Shown: positions 1-8,445, counted from the stretch's first letter. The stretch is DNA of 23,890 bases from Methanocorpusculum sp. (GCA_029987395.1 DALTVX010000107.1:1-23890); one strand, 5' to 3'. Notes: generated by a model not told the origin, from the sequence alone. Numbers and translations: made by a program.

Positions 1-663
1 AACGAATTTTGTTCGGCCTGACTCATCGGCAACAAGGCCGCTCTGCATCATCCGATCACTTCTCGCTTCCCATTCCTCGATGAACTTTACGTGGATACAG
101 GAAACGACACCCGCCTTCAACTCACTCAGCTTTGTCGGCTCAGAAGGAACCAGACACCGATCATCCTCGATCTCGGTGACACGGGAACCAGAGTGAAGTT
201 TCAGATTGGGAACACCCTTGAACGAATCGACAACGGCCGAATCGACACGATACCATTTTTCAAGCTCAAGGATCGGCAGCTCCGACGCCTTAGAAAAAAT
301 GACAAAACGTACGGCTCCCGTACTATCGGCAAAGACCCCACTCTGAGCAATTGCTGGAGAGTTAGGAGTCTGAAGAGAGACTACTTTTACCTCGACGCTG
401 ACCCAGTCATTAGGCTGGATATCAGCGATGTTCACGACATCGCCCGACGAAGAACTCGTGGTTGACTTGGCCTCTTCGGGGATATTGTACTGTTTGTAGT
501 TATCAGAGAGTACTTTTCGTTCTGCTTCGAACGGAACTACACCAAACTCATTGATGTAAAGATTAAGTTTCTCTGTGATGCTGTGCTTGTCCGGCGAAAC
601 TCCTTTAGACACTAGGTTAAGGGAGATTCTGTCGGTAATCTGCTGGATCTGCTGTGCGTCCAT
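1..663 (-). CDS. Archaeal replication protein A (RPA-like ssDNA-binding, OB-fold), partial
   Basis: The N-terminal 221 codons are visible and the frame stays open to the window edge, so the C-terminal part is missing. It starts MDAQQIQQITDRI; an N-terminal helical segment (about residues 1-65) is followed by OB-fold 1 (about 78-165) and the beginning of OB-fold 2 (from about 178). The two OB-folds share a strand-turn-strand signature, QSGVFADSTGAVRF near residue 108 and QSGLVADESGRTKF near 207, as expected for tandem RPA70-like OB-folds. Archaeal RPA coats single-stranded DNA in replication, repair and recombination. The ATG at 663-661 is preceded by a GGAG Shine-Dalgarno about 5 bases away and a TATA-like box about 32-40 bases away. 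A zinc finger or third OB-fold may lie beyond the edge. The family call is firm; the subtype is not. Confidence 0.9.
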   Translation of the reverse strand, partial: MDAQQIQQITDRISLNLVSKGVSPDKHSITEKLNLYINEFGVVPFEAERKVLSDNYKQYNIPEEAKSTTSSSSGDVVNIADIQPNDWVSVEVKVVSLQTPNSPAIAQSGVFADSTGAVRFVIFSKASELPILELEKWYRVDSAVVDSFKGVPNLKLHSGSRVTEIEDDRCLVPSEPTKLSELKAGVVSCIHVKFIEEWEARSDRMMQSGLVADESGRTKFV

Positions 664-693
664 TTTGATCTCCAAATACAGATTAACTTGAAA

Positions 694-702
694 GCATATA
701 TA
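694..702 (-). promoter_or_regulatory. TATA-like box for the RPA gene
   Basis: On the minus strand TATATATGC lies about 30-40 bases before the ATG of the RPA gene. This fits an archaeal TATA box with a start site just before the GGAG ribosome-binding site. Position-based inference only. Confidence 0.5.
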
Positions 703-817
703 CCCCTAACCGCGCGGTCCAATAGTGCCTCGAGAAAAGTAAAAATGGCGTTCCCACTCAGAGAGAGCGCGAAAATTTCCGACAGAAAATAAGAAAATCA
801 ACAGTCAAAAACAATCT

Positions 818-847
818 AAAAAATGACCCCTCTCAAAGAAGAGAGGG
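818..847 (-). terminator. Hairpin plus T6 after the nadX-nadA-nadC-GNAT operon
   Basis: CCCTCTC (828-834) pairs perfectly with GAGAGGG (841-847) around a 6-base loop. Read on the minus strand, the hairpin is followed by six T at 823-818. It lies about 50 bases after the stop of the GNAT gene, where an operon terminator would be expected. Confidence 0.5.
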
Positions 848-895
848 AAATAATTGTTTACCAACAAATGTTTTGGAGACGTATAGATCAGAAGT

Positions 896-1405
896 CTACC
901 GTATGCTGTTTCGCCGTTCCATCACGATCGTGTTTTGCCATGCACCAAAACAGTCTATTGCGATTTTTTCGCGGTATCCGATCTCTCGAAAACCGCACTT
1001 GTGATGAAGATTGATACTGGCTTCATTAATAGAGAGGATGTTTGCATACAAACTCCAATAGCCCTTTTCTTCACTCGCACGGCAAAGATGACACATCAAC
1101 TCGGTGCCAAGACCCTTGCCTCGAAATGCTTTATCAAAATAAATGCTGACCTCGATGACACCCCGATAGGCTTCACGGGCAGAGGTGGGGCTAACAGCGC
1201 ACCACCCAACAACGATATCACCCACGAGCAGAACATAACGGCAGTCTTTCAGATGGGCCGCATCCCAGGCTTCGAAGATCGGACATTCTGTTTCGAATGT
1301 TGATATGCCCTCAAGGAGCGCCTGCTGATAGATCTCGCTAACGCGTGCCCAGTCACGCTCTTCCATTTCTCTAATGGTATGACCCAAGAGGACCTCATTC
1401 GTCAC
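896..1405 (-). CDS. GNAT N-acetyltransferase, phosphinothricin/methionine-sulfoximine acetyltransferase (Pat) type
   Basis: This 169-residue single-domain GNAT enzyme transfers acetyl from acetyl-CoA to an amine. The acetyl-CoA pyrophosphate loop is visible as RGKGLGTEL (95-103), preceded by the motif A strand VIEVSIYFD (83-91). SINLHHKCGFREIGY (130-144) is the usual motif B and family C-terminal block. FETECP near residue 37 and WCAVSPTSAREAYRGV resemble the Pat/YncA subfamily, which acetylates phosphinothricin- or methionine-sulfoximine-like amino acids. The true substrate cannot be read. The start is GTG at 1405-1403, overlapping the nadC stop by 4 bases (GTGA) and preceded by a strong GGAGGAG six bases upstream. 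It is therefore translationally coupled as the last gene of the NAD operon, though a role in NAD metabolism is not implied by its family. Confidence 0.88.
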   Translation of the reverse strand: MTNEVLLGHTIREMEERDWARVSEIYQQALLEGISTFETECPIFEAWDAAHLKDCRYVLLVGDIVVGWCAVSPTSAREAYRGVIEVSIYFDKAFRGKGLGTELMCHLCRASEEKGYWSLYANILSINEASINLHHKCGFREIGYREKIAIDCFGAWQNTIVMERRNSIR

Positions 1406-2241
1406 GATTTCTCCTCCTCTTCGATCTCGAGACTGATATCAGCGCATTTTACCGAATGCGTCAAGGCCCCCATACTGATCACATCAACATCGAGACCGGC
1501 ATATCTGCCCACGGTTTCTGGAGTGATCCCACCCGATATCTCCAGTTTCACGTCCTCACGAAGACCTGCCGCCTCAAGAGCGGAGATAGATTCTCGGATA
1601 AGATCAGGGGTCATGTTGTCGAACATGATGATATCGGCCCCGGTCTTTGCCGCAAGAAGAGCGTCCTCCAAAGACTCCACCTCACACTCGATCAGCTTAT
1701 TTGAATATGCACGACATCTTCGAATAGCCTCGTCGACCGGCATAAGCGCCCGGTGAGTATCTTTGATCAGAAACTGATCGAAAAGAGTGTGTCTGTGAGG
1801 CAGAGCCCCTCCCGCGATCAAGGCTTTTTTATCAAAATAGCGAAGACCCGGAGCGGTTTTTCTCGTCCCAGAGACCCGGACATGATCGTTTACCACAGAA
1901 ACCAGACGTCCGGCTTTTGCCGCAGCTGAGGCAATGCCACTCATTCGACCGAGAAGATTCAAACAGGTCCGTTCAAGAGAAAGGATGGCATGGACCGAGC
2001 CTTTGAGCATGAGAATTTTTTCGCCTGAACGTGCGATAGAACCGTCTGCAGACAGGATCTCGACAAAGACCCCGGCATTCTTAAACAACCATGCACACTC
2101 TTCGACCCCTGACACGACCATCTCTTCTCGTGCCTCGATGCGTGCCGAGACCACTTTGTCCTCGAGAAGGGCAAGCGTTGTGATGTCTCCTGTAGAAACA
2201 TCCTCGGCAACAAAGGCGAGAAGTTGATCGGTCGGGATCAT
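1402..2241 (-). CDS. nadC: Nicotinate-nucleotide pyrophosphorylase (carboxylating), quinolinate phosphoribosyltransferase
   Basis: 279 residues, normal for the family. It converts quinolinate and PRPP to nicotinate mononucleotide, CO2 and pyrophosphate in the cytoplasm. Recognisable blocks are ERTCLNLLGRMSGIAS (90-105), the PRPP/quinolinate-binding GTRKTAPGLRYFDKKA (125-140), GGALPHRH followed by LIKDTH (144-163), IIMFDN (204-209) and EISGGIT (234-240). The GGALPHRH block is a slight variant of the common GGGxNHR, and ModD is a paralogue with similar architecture, but LIKDTH and the adjacent nadA and nadX genes support NadC. The ATG directly abuts the nadA stop (TAAATG), so it is read from the nadX-nadA-nadC transcript. 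Confidence 0.93.
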   Translation of the reverse strand: MIPTDQLLAFVAEDVSTGDITTLALLEDKVVSARIEAREEMVVSGVEECAWLFKNAGVFVEILSADGSIARSGEKILMLKGSVHAILSLERTCLNLLGRMSGIASAAAKAGRLVSVVNDHVRVSGTRKTAPGLRYFDKKALIAGGALPHRHTLFDQFLIKDTHRALMPVDEAIRRCRAYSNKLIECEVESLEDALLAAKTGADIIMFDNMTPDLIRESISALEAAGLREDVKLEISGGITPETVGRYAGLDVDVISMGALTHSVKCADISLEIEEEEKS

Positions 2242-3144
2242 TTATACCGACGCCTCGATCATCCGCTCGATCGCAAGACGGGCACGAACGGCGATATTTT
2301 CCTGAACTTGGATCGGATCGACACCATCGCGAAGCGTGATATACAGATCTTCGACGGTGATGAGTTTCATATCTTGACATACTACTGTATCGATGCCATG
2401 GAAGATGGTATCCGGATATTTTTTCTGTAGCGGGTGGATGATCCCCTTATCAGTCAAGATCAACCACTCTTTTTTCTCGCCGCATTTTCGCATCATATAT
2501 CCGGTCGAGCCGATCAGATCGGATGCGAGTTGCACGTCACTCGTACATTCCGGGTGGCAGATGATCGTGGCGTTTGGATATTCTCGGCGTGCAACTTCTA
2601 TATCCCGGACCGTGAACAGGTGATGAGTCGGACATCCGCCGTTCTTTGGCACAGGGATGATCGTTTTTTCTGGAACAAGTCTCTGCACATATGCGGCGAG
2701 GTTCGAATCCGGACCAAACAAGATCACGTCTTGTGGAAGAGAACGGACAACCTCCGCCGCATTTGCCGAGGTGCAGGTGATATCGCATTCAGCTTTTGTT
2801 GCTGCACTCGAGTTCACATACACAACGAACGGGGATCCGGGATGGGCCGCTTTTGCAGCACGAACGGAACTTGGCGTGAGCTGATCAGCAAGTGGACAGC
2901 CGGCGTCAGGCCGTGGAATAAGAACGGTCTTATCAGGCGAGAGGATCTTTGCCGTCTCGGCCATGAAATAGACCCCGCAGACAACAAGCGTCGACTCCTG
3001 TGCTTCCTTTGCTTTTCGGGCGAGCTCCAGTGAGTCGCCGGTGATATCTGCAAGATCCTGGATCTCTGCCGGCTGATAATTATGAGCAAGGATCAGAACG
3101 CCTTTTTCTTCGGCAAGTTTTCGTATCTCCTTTTCGTAGTTCAT
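2242..3144 (-). CDS. nadA: Quinolinate synthase A
   Basis: 300 residues, matching the short archaeal NadA. It condenses iminoaspartate with dihydroxyacetone phosphate to quinolinate using an oxygen-sensitive [4Fe-4S] cluster. Three cysteines fall at the family ligand positions: C83 (DAGCPLAD), C171 (GGCPTHH) and C256 (VVCQDMK). Other signatures are LAHNYQPAEIQDLAD (19-33), the GDSLELAR block, YFMAETAKIL (59-68), NSSAATKAECD (111-121) and CHPECTSDVQ (196-205). The ATG overlaps the nadX stop by 4 bases (ATGA) and the stop abuts nadC, so the three genes form one translationally coupled unit. Substrate iminoaspartate is most simply supplied by NadX, since no L-aspartate oxidase (NadB) is seen here. 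Confidence 0.96.
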   Translation of the reverse strand: MNYEKEIRKLAEEKGVLILAHNYQPAEIQDLADITGDSLELARKAKEAQESTLVVCGVYFMAETAKILSPDKTVLIPRPDAGCPLADQLTPSSVRAAKAAHPGSPFVVYVNSSAATKAECDITCTSANAAEVVRSLPQDVILFGPDSNLAAYVQRLVPEKTIIPVPKNGGCPTHHLFTVRDIEVARREYPNATIICHPECTSDVQLASDLIGSTGYMMRKCGEKKEWLILTDKGIIHPLQKKYPDTIFHGIDTVVCQDMKLITVEDLYITLRDGVDPIQVQENIAVRARLAIERMIEASV

Positions 3145-3899
3145 GCCCCTATCACCAAAGGATTGTCCAGATTTTTCAGGAGAGTCAGGATCGAAAGTGC
3201 CGCAAGATAACTTGTTGCCGGGTTGTCGGGAGATGGAACATTTCGGACCCTGATGTATGCTTCGCCGAACTCTCCTTCAAAGAATATCTCGTGCATATTC
3301 CTGTCTTCATTTGGATCCATCCAAAGCTCGACATCCACATCTCTGCCGCAGGCTAATGAGAGAGACTCGGCAACATTGGTATTTTTTGGGTATTGGTGAA
3401 CACAATCGTAGGCTTTTCCCGAGAAAAGACAGACCCTTTCATCTGCTTCACGGGAAAGAGATTTGGGATTTTTTGTTGTGCGGAGAACGAACTTATCGAT
3501 CCCGGATATTTGACCAATACGGATATTGTCCAGTCCCATGATAGCTCCAGAAGGGATGTGGATCTTTTTCTTCATCTCTCTAGCGGTCTCGATCAGCTCT
3601 TCACGAAACGTTACATCCGCGAGTGCCCCGACACTCATGATAACAAGATCTTTTCCTGCGAGGAGAATGCTCTTTGCGTGAGAGGTTGCCGCCGAAACGG
3701 ATGCTGCCTCGACGATGATATCTGTGGGCTCAGTAAGAAAGGCGGAAAAATCAGAGTAAGGAGTTGCGCCAAACGCCCGGCCAAACTCAGCTGCACGTTC
3801 ATAAACCACATCATATACCGCAGTGATTTTGAAGTTTTCCTGACCCTTTGCGATCACGTGACCGATATTTCCGCACCCTAGAAGCCCGACGGTAATCAT
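3141..3899 (-). CDS. nadX: L-aspartate dehydrogenase
   Basis: 252 residues. It oxidises L-aspartate with NAD(P)+ to iminoaspartate, the first step of oxygen-independent NAD synthesis. The N-terminal Rossmann fold shows GLLGCGNIGHV (5-15). The family block KNTNVAESLSLACG (172-185) and DPNEDRNMHEIFFEGEFG (195-212) are present; H203 in NMHEI matches the conserved histidine implicated in catalysis. The C-terminal NPATSYLAALS is typical. The ATG at 3899-3897 has no clear Shine-Dalgarno, but a TATA-like TATCTATA lies about 22-29 bases upstream, so the mRNA is probably leaderless or nearly so. It is the first gene of the operon and overlaps nadA by 4 bases. Confidence 0.93.
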   Translation of the reverse strand: MITVGLLGCGNIGHVIAKGQENFKITAVYDVVYERAAEFGRAFGATPYSDFSAFLTEPTDIIVEAASVSAATSHAKSILLAGKDLVIMSVGALADVTFREELIETAREMKKKIHIPSGAIMGLDNIRIGQISGIDKFVLRTTKNPKSLSREADERVCLFSGKAYDCVHQYPKNTNVAESLSLACGRDVDVELWMDPNEDRNMHEIFFEGEFGEAYIRVRNVPSPDNPATSYLAALSILTLLKNLDNPLVIGA

Positions 3900-3916
3900 A
3901 ATTGGTACAAAGTTTC

Positions 3917-3930
3917 GGATTATAGATAGT
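3917..3930 (-). promoter_or_regulatory. TATA-like promoter of the nadX-nadA-nadC operon
   Basis: The minus strand reads ACTATCTATAATCC, centred about 25 bases before the nadX ATG. Together with the absent ribosome-binding site this suggests a leaderless transcript. I see no recognisable NAD-responsive operator in the divergent gap. Confidence 0.45.
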
Positions 3931-4072
3931 TAAGGATTGTGTCGTCCAGCCTTGGCAGAGGAGAAGAGATGGTGGTTTTTGATATTCGAGAATGAAATGA
4001 GAATTCTCCAAGAAAGACAAAATTTCGTTTTCGGCAGATTTATGATTGGATACGCCTATCTTTCGTTTAAGT

Positions 4073-6784
4073 ATGAAATGGACAGATATTGGAACAAATG
4101 CCAGAAAGTTTGTAAAAACATGGAAGGGAACCACTGGGGAAGAAAAAAAATTCGATCAATCATTTATGAATGATTTCTTTTCTGTGTATGGCGTTTCACG
4201 GGACAAATACTTTTTCCAATATACTGTTCGTTTGAAGACAGGGGAAGTCCGATGGGCGGATTGTTTCTGGCCGGGTGTTATCCTTATCGAGATGAAATCG
4301 AAAGGGCAGACGAAGATAGAACTTGAAGCTGCTTATGCTCAGTCTTTAGAATATTATTATGCAATAAAAGAAGAAGACAAACCGAAGTATATTCTTGTCT
4401 GTGATTTTAATGTCTTCGAGCTTTACAATATGGATGGAGAGTGCGAAGCTCCCACACGATTCACGCTAAAAGATTTTCCAACTCGCATTCGTGTGTTTGA
4501 TGTGTTTCTTGGAATAGAAACGAAGTGGAAACCTGCTGAAAGTAACGATCTGAATATGAAGGCTGCCTACATGATGGCAAAACTCCACGATAAGATGGCA
4601 GATCTAGGGTATTCGGGTCATGAACTCGAGGTCTATCTTGTTCGCTTGATGTTTTGTCTGTTTGCGGAAGACACAGATATTTTTGGATCAGAGTCTTTTT
4701 ATGATTATATTCAAGGGTGCAAAGAGGATGGGAGTGATTTAGGGAGCCGGATCTCTGCTCTATTCGAGGTTTTGGATATGCCTCCTGAAGTTCGGGCAAA
4801 AAAGCCGATGCTTTCAGCAGAGTTGAAGAGGTTTCAATATATCAACGGTTCGTTGTTTGCAGAGGTTTTGCACAGATCGGATTTCGACGCAGGAATGCGA
4901 AAAGTCCTTTTAGGTTGCTGTGATTTTAACTGGGAGCAGATAAAGCCGGAAATTTTTGGGGCTATGTTTCAGGGTGTGATGAGTCCAAAGGAACGGCGGG
5001 AACTTGGGGCACATTATACAAGTGAGGAAAATATCCTAAAAGTTATTCGTCCGCTGTTTCTTGATTCGCTCTGGGAGGAGTTTGAGCGGAGCAAGACAAG
5101 CAAGCGAAATCTTGAAATTTTCCATGAGAAACTTGAGAGGCTGAAATTTTTGGATCCTGCATGCGGGTGTGGAAATTTCCTTATCGTGACGTATCGTGAA
5201 CTGCGAAAACTGGAGATTCAGGTTTTGAGAGTTTTGCGGGAGGATTATCGTCAGAAGGTATTGGATGTGGGGGATATCTGTAAGGTGAATGTTCACCAAT
5301 TTTATGGTATCGAGTATGAGGAGTTCCCCTCACAGATCGCCCGTGTGGGGATGTGGCTTTGCGACCATCTGATGAATCGTGAGGCATCAGATATATTTGG
5401 AGGAAATCAGGCGAGGCTTCCACTGAAAGAGGCGGCTCATATCACGTGTGGGAATGCTTTGAGGGTAGATTGGGAGACGATTGTTCCAAAAACTGAATTG
5501 AGTTATATTATGGGGAATCCGCCGTTTTTAGGATATACTCAGCAGAGTAAAGAACAGAAGGAAGATATGGCACTAATTTTCTCAAACAATCCTAAATATA
5601 GTGTTTTAGATTATGTGTGTGCTTGGTATCAAAAAGCGGTAGATTATATAAAGGGAACAAATATCGAAACGGCATTTGTTTCTACAAATTCTATCTCACA
5701 AGGAGAACAGCCAACGATTTTATGGAAACCATTGATGGAACAGTGTGGGGCAATAATCAATTTTGCATATCGAACGTTTAAGTGGAGTAATGAAGCAAAA
5801 GGCAAGGCAGCTGTCCATTGTGTGATTATTGGATTTGATACCAAAGGTGGACGTAGTTTAAAATGGATTTATGATGAAAATGGTGATAAAAAAATTGCTA
5901 AAAATATAAATGGATATCTTATAGACGCTACCACTGTTTTTATTGAAAAGAGGAAAAAATCGCTATGTGATGTTCCGGAAATGCTAAAGGGGAATATTCC
6001 TGTTGATGACGGAAATCTAATTATCGAAGATGAAGACCTTGAAACATTTTTAACTGAAGCACCTGCCGCAAAAAAATTTGTGAAACCACTTCTTGGAGCT
6101 AAAGAATTTATTTATAATAAAAAGAGATGGTGCCTTTGGCTGGTTGATGCCTCACCAAGTGAGTTGAAAGCTTTACCCAATGTTGTAAAACGTGTTGAGG
6201 CAGTAAAAAGATTCAGAATGGCTAGTAAAAAAGAAGCTACACAAAAATATGCTGAATGCCCCACCCGTTTTATGGAAATCAGACAACCAACAACGGAATA
6301 TATGTTAATTCCTAGTACAACCTCAGAAAGGCGCAATTTCATTCCACTCGGTTTCGTGAGTTCAGATGTTATATCAACAAATGCAAATTTCATGTTGCCA
6401 AATGCTTCACTTTATCATTTTGGTGTTCTTACATCAACCATACACATGGCTTGGATGCGGGCAGTATGTGGCAGGTTAGAAATGCGTTACCGTTATTCGA
6501 ATGATATCGTTTACAATAATTTTCCATGGCCTGAAACAACCGATGCCCAGAAAGAAGAAATCTCAAAACGTGCTCAGGGAGTTTTGGATGCACGGGCATT
6601 GAATCCGAGTGATTCACTTGATGCTCTTTACGATCCGAGTTTCATGCCCGATGTTTTGCGAGATGCACACAAAAAGCTAGATAAAGCCGTTGCAAAAGCG
6701 TATGGCATTTCTTATGAAACAGATATGGAAATCGTGACATTTTTGATGCAGAAATATTTGGAACTGACAAAAGGGAAAGCATAA
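4073..6784 (+). CDS. MmeI-like Type IIL restriction-modification enzyme (nuclease + N6-adenine methyltransferase + target recognition)
   Basis: About 903 residues, close to MmeI length. The N-terminal nuclease shows D63-x9-E73-M-K75 (DCFWPGVILIEMK), the PD-(D/E)xK spacing of MmeI. A helical spacer follows. The methyltransferase domain has ELGAHYTSEENI (310-321), AdoMet-binding LDPACGCGNF (360-369) and the gamma-type motif IV GNPPFLG (481-487). The C-terminal part (roughly 600-840), with KRWCLWLVD and YRYSNDIVYNNFPWP, should be the target-recognition region. Such enzymes cut at a distance from their site and methylate one strand, so no partner gene is needed and none is seen. I chose ATG 4073 because MKWTDIGTNARKF aligns with the MmeI N terminus; an in-frame TTG at 4046 would add 9 residues. 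No Shine-Dalgarno is evident. The gene is AT-richer than its neighbours, suggesting transfer. Confidence 0.9.
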   Translation: MKWTDIGTNARKFVKTWKGTTGEEKKFDQSFMNDFFSVYGVSRDKYFFQYTVRLKTGEVRWADCFWPGVILIEMKSKGQTKIELEAAYAQSLEYYYAIKEEDKPKYILVCDFNVFELYNMDGECEAPTRFTLKDFPTRIRVFDVFLGIETKWKPAESNDLNMKAAYMMAKLHDKMADLGYSGHELEVYLVRLMFCLFAEDTDIFGSESFYDYIQGCKEDGSDLGSRISALFEVLDMPPEVRAKKPMLSAELKRFQYINGSLFAEVLHRSDFDAGMRKVLLGCCDFNWEQIKPEIFGAMFQGVMSPKERRELGAHYTSEENILKVIRPLFLDSLWEEFERSKTSKRNLEIFHEKLERLKFLDPACGCGNFLIVTYRELRKLEIQVLRVLREDYRQKVLDVGDICKVNVHQFYGIEYEEFPSQIARVGMWLCDHLMNREASDIFGGNQARLPLKEAAHITCGNALRVDWETIVPKTELSYIMGNPPFLGYTQQSKEQKEDMALIFSNNPKYSVLDYVCAWYQKAVDYIKGTNIETAFVSTNSISQGEQPTILWKPLMEQCGAIINFAYRTFKWSNEAKGKAAVHCVIIGFDTKGGRSLKWIYDENGDKKIAKNINGYLIDATTVFIEKRKKSLCDVPEMLKGNIPVDDGNLIIEDEDLETFLTEAPAAKKFVKPLLGAKEFIYNKKRWCLWLVDASPSELKALPNVVKRVEAVKRFRMASKKEATQKYAECPTRFMEIRQPTTEYMLIPSTTSERRNFIPLGFVSSDVISTNANFMLPNASLYHFGVLTSTIHMAWMRAVCGRLEMRYRYSNDIVYNNFPWPETTDAQKEEISKRAQGVLDARALNPSDSLDALYDPSFMPDVLRDAHKKLDKAVAKAYGISYETDMEIVTFLMQKYLELTKGKA

Positions 6785-6796
6785 TTGAAAAACGGA

Positions 6797-6839
6797 CTGT
6801 GCAATAATTTTCATTAAGCGCGGATTTATTGCAGTTTTT
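6797..6839 (+). terminator. Hairpin-T5 terminator after the MmeI-like gene
   Basis: CTGTGCAATAA (6797-6807) pairs with TTATTGCAG (6826-6834), forming nine base pairs with a 2-base bulge. It is followed immediately by five T (6835-6839). It lies 13 bases after the stop codon. Confidence 0.6.
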
Positions 6840-6844
6840 AAATG

Positions 6845-7452
6845 GGACTTACGCGGCGTTCTCTCAACTAAAAAGCTAACTTACATATGAGATGTACTTC
6901 GATTTCGTGTACGGGTTATTTTCTGATATCTGAAAAAAACCAACCGCGAATCGGCGCGAATCCCGCAAGTCTTTGGCTTGCTCCCAGAATCGGATTTGCT
7001 TATCCTCACTTTCGCAATCCAGCTTCGCTGTCTTGCTCATCCCTTCATCGGGACCGTTCGGGCAAATCCTGTCGCCGCCCCAGCGGCTCCCAAAAATATA
7101 TATTTTCACCTTTTTTGAGGATGAATTATGTCAATTCGGTCTTTTGTTAGATAAAGACAAAGTAAAATAATATTTTCCTCACTGGAGGCGCTGGGGCGCC
7201 GACAGGATTTGCCCGAACGATCCCGATGAAGGGACGAGCCGTTGGGTCGAGCGGGTTGGCGACGAAGTCGACGACCAGGCCCAACGAGCGAGAGTGAGGA
7301 TCAGCAAATCCGATTTTCCTCGCCCGAAGGGCGGATTTGCGCCGATTCGCGGTTGGTTTTTCTCTTGTGTCCGCACAAATACCATACACGAAGTCGAAGT
7401 ACATCCCATAAGTACGTCAGTTTTTTCGGTTGAGATCACACCGCGTAAGTCC
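6845..7452. repeat. 608-bp giant imperfect inverted repeat, no gene inside
   Basis: Left arm 6845-7090 and right arm 7184-7452 are reverse complements with scattered mismatches and small gaps, around a 93-base AT-rich spacer (7091-7183). The outer ends are GGACTTACGCGG and CCGCGTAAGTCC. Matched blocks include a perfect 23-bp block (6935-6957 with 7339-7361) and 34 of 35 bases between 7040-7074 and 7200-7234. No target-site duplication is evident. The short open frames inside match no family I recognise and follow from the symmetry. This block makes up nearly all of the gene-free stretch 6785-7488. It may be a MITE-like element or a degenerate paired insertion; RNA read through it would form a very long hairpin. 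Confidence 0.85.
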
Positions 7453-7488
7453 TATATCAAATAATAAAAACCCGAAGAGGAATAGTTC

Positions 7489-8445
7489 ATGTCCAAGAAC
7501 AGCACATCTACCAATAACATGGATGATAATACGCATGTTGCCGCGATCGATCTTGGAGCCACACATCTTCGTGCAGGCATAATAGATAGAGAGGGAACGG
7601 TCAAAGCACATGCCCAAAACGAGGTCAAAGGACTGACCGATGCCGCAGAGATACTCGCCCTGATCTCTGAGATGATCGTGGATCTCAGCCAAACATCCGG
7701 GCTATCTCCAAAAGCGATCGGCATCAGTACAGCAGGGCCTGTCGATATGAAAACCGGTTCGGTCGTCGGCTCACCCAATATGAAATGTGAGAGGATCTTT
7801 CTTTCCGGGCCGCTCAAGGAAAGATTTGGCATCCCTGTATGTATGATGACCGACTGCAAAGCCGGCGTACTTGGAGAATATTATTTTGGTGGGGCGAAGG
7901 AGGCAAAAACCCTCGTATATCTCACCATTTCCACCGGGATCGGCGCAGGTGTTCTTGAGGGAGGACGACTCCTCTGCGGTTCAAACGGCAACGCTTCAGA
8001 GGTCGGACACATGATCGTCGACACAACATGGAACCTTGTTTGTGGCTGCGGAGGCATCGGGCACTGGGAAGCATACGCAAGCGGGAGCGGGATCCCGAAC
8101 TTCTTCCGGGCATGGGGCGAGAAGATGATCGACTGTGATCCAAAACCTTCGATGAACACCGGACAGATCCTGTATGCCGCGGAAAAGGGTAGCCCGACAT
8201 GCCGTTCATTCACTGATGAACTTGCAAAAATAAATGGTCGGGGTCTTTCTTCGGTCATTGCTGCCTACAATCCTGACCTGATCGTGCTTGACGGACCTAT
8301 TGTCAGAAACTATCCGGCACTGATTGCCAAAAAAATGACCGAGCATCTGGATCATTATCTGACCATCCCCAATATTCGCATCTCGGATCTCGAGGGGAAA
8401 GCTCCTCTGCTCGGCGCCTCGTGGTCTGCATTCAAAGCCCTCTGA
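7489..8445 (+). CDS. ROK-family sugar kinase (glucokinase-like)
   Basis: 318 residues, typical for ROK kinases, which phosphorylate glucose or N-acyl-hexosamines with ATP. The phosphate-1 motif is AAIDLGATHLRAG (about 19-31). ISTAGPVD is the usual mid-domain strand, STGIGAGVLEGG the second phosphate loop, and ASEVGHM leads to the zinc motif VCGCGGIGHWEAYASG. In that motif the usual third cysteine (GC) is a histidine (GH). The C-terminal LIVLDGPIVRNYPALI is the adenosine loop. An ATG at 7489 with GAAGAGG 8 bases upstream is the best start; an internal ATG at codon 7 is also possible. It has its own promoter region, squeezed between the inverted repeat (ending 7452) and the start codon. The sugar substrate cannot be told from sequence. 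Confidence 0.88.
   Translation: MSKNSTSTNNMDDNTHVAAIDLGATHLRAGIIDREGTVKAHAQNEVKGLTDAAEILALISEMIVDLSQTSGLSPKAIGISTAGPVDMKTGSVVGSPNMKCERIFLSGPLKERFGIPVCMMTDCKAGVLGEYYFGGAKEAKTLVYLTISTGIGAGVLEGGRLLCGSNGNASEVGHMIVDTTWNLVCGCGGIGHWEAYASGSGIPNFFRAWGEKMIDCDPKPSMNTGQILYAAEKGSPTCRSFTDELAKINGRGLSSVIAAYNPDLIVLDGPIVRNYPALIAKKMTEHLDHYLTIPNIRISDLEGKAPLLGASWSAFKAL

Noticed and set aside
1402..2241. ModD (molybdenum-locus paralogue of NadC)
   Set aside because: LIKDTH and the surrounding blocks fit NadC, and the gene is coupled to nadA and nadX rather than to molybdate genes.
4046..4072. TTG start adding nine residues to the MmeI-like enzyme
   Set aside because: The MmeI N terminus aligns at ATG 4073, and no Shine-Dalgarno supports the TTG.
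6876..7439. Several 65-90-codon open frames inside the giant palindrome
   Set aside because: They mirror each other because of the inverted repeat, lack ribosome-binding sites and match no family I recognise.
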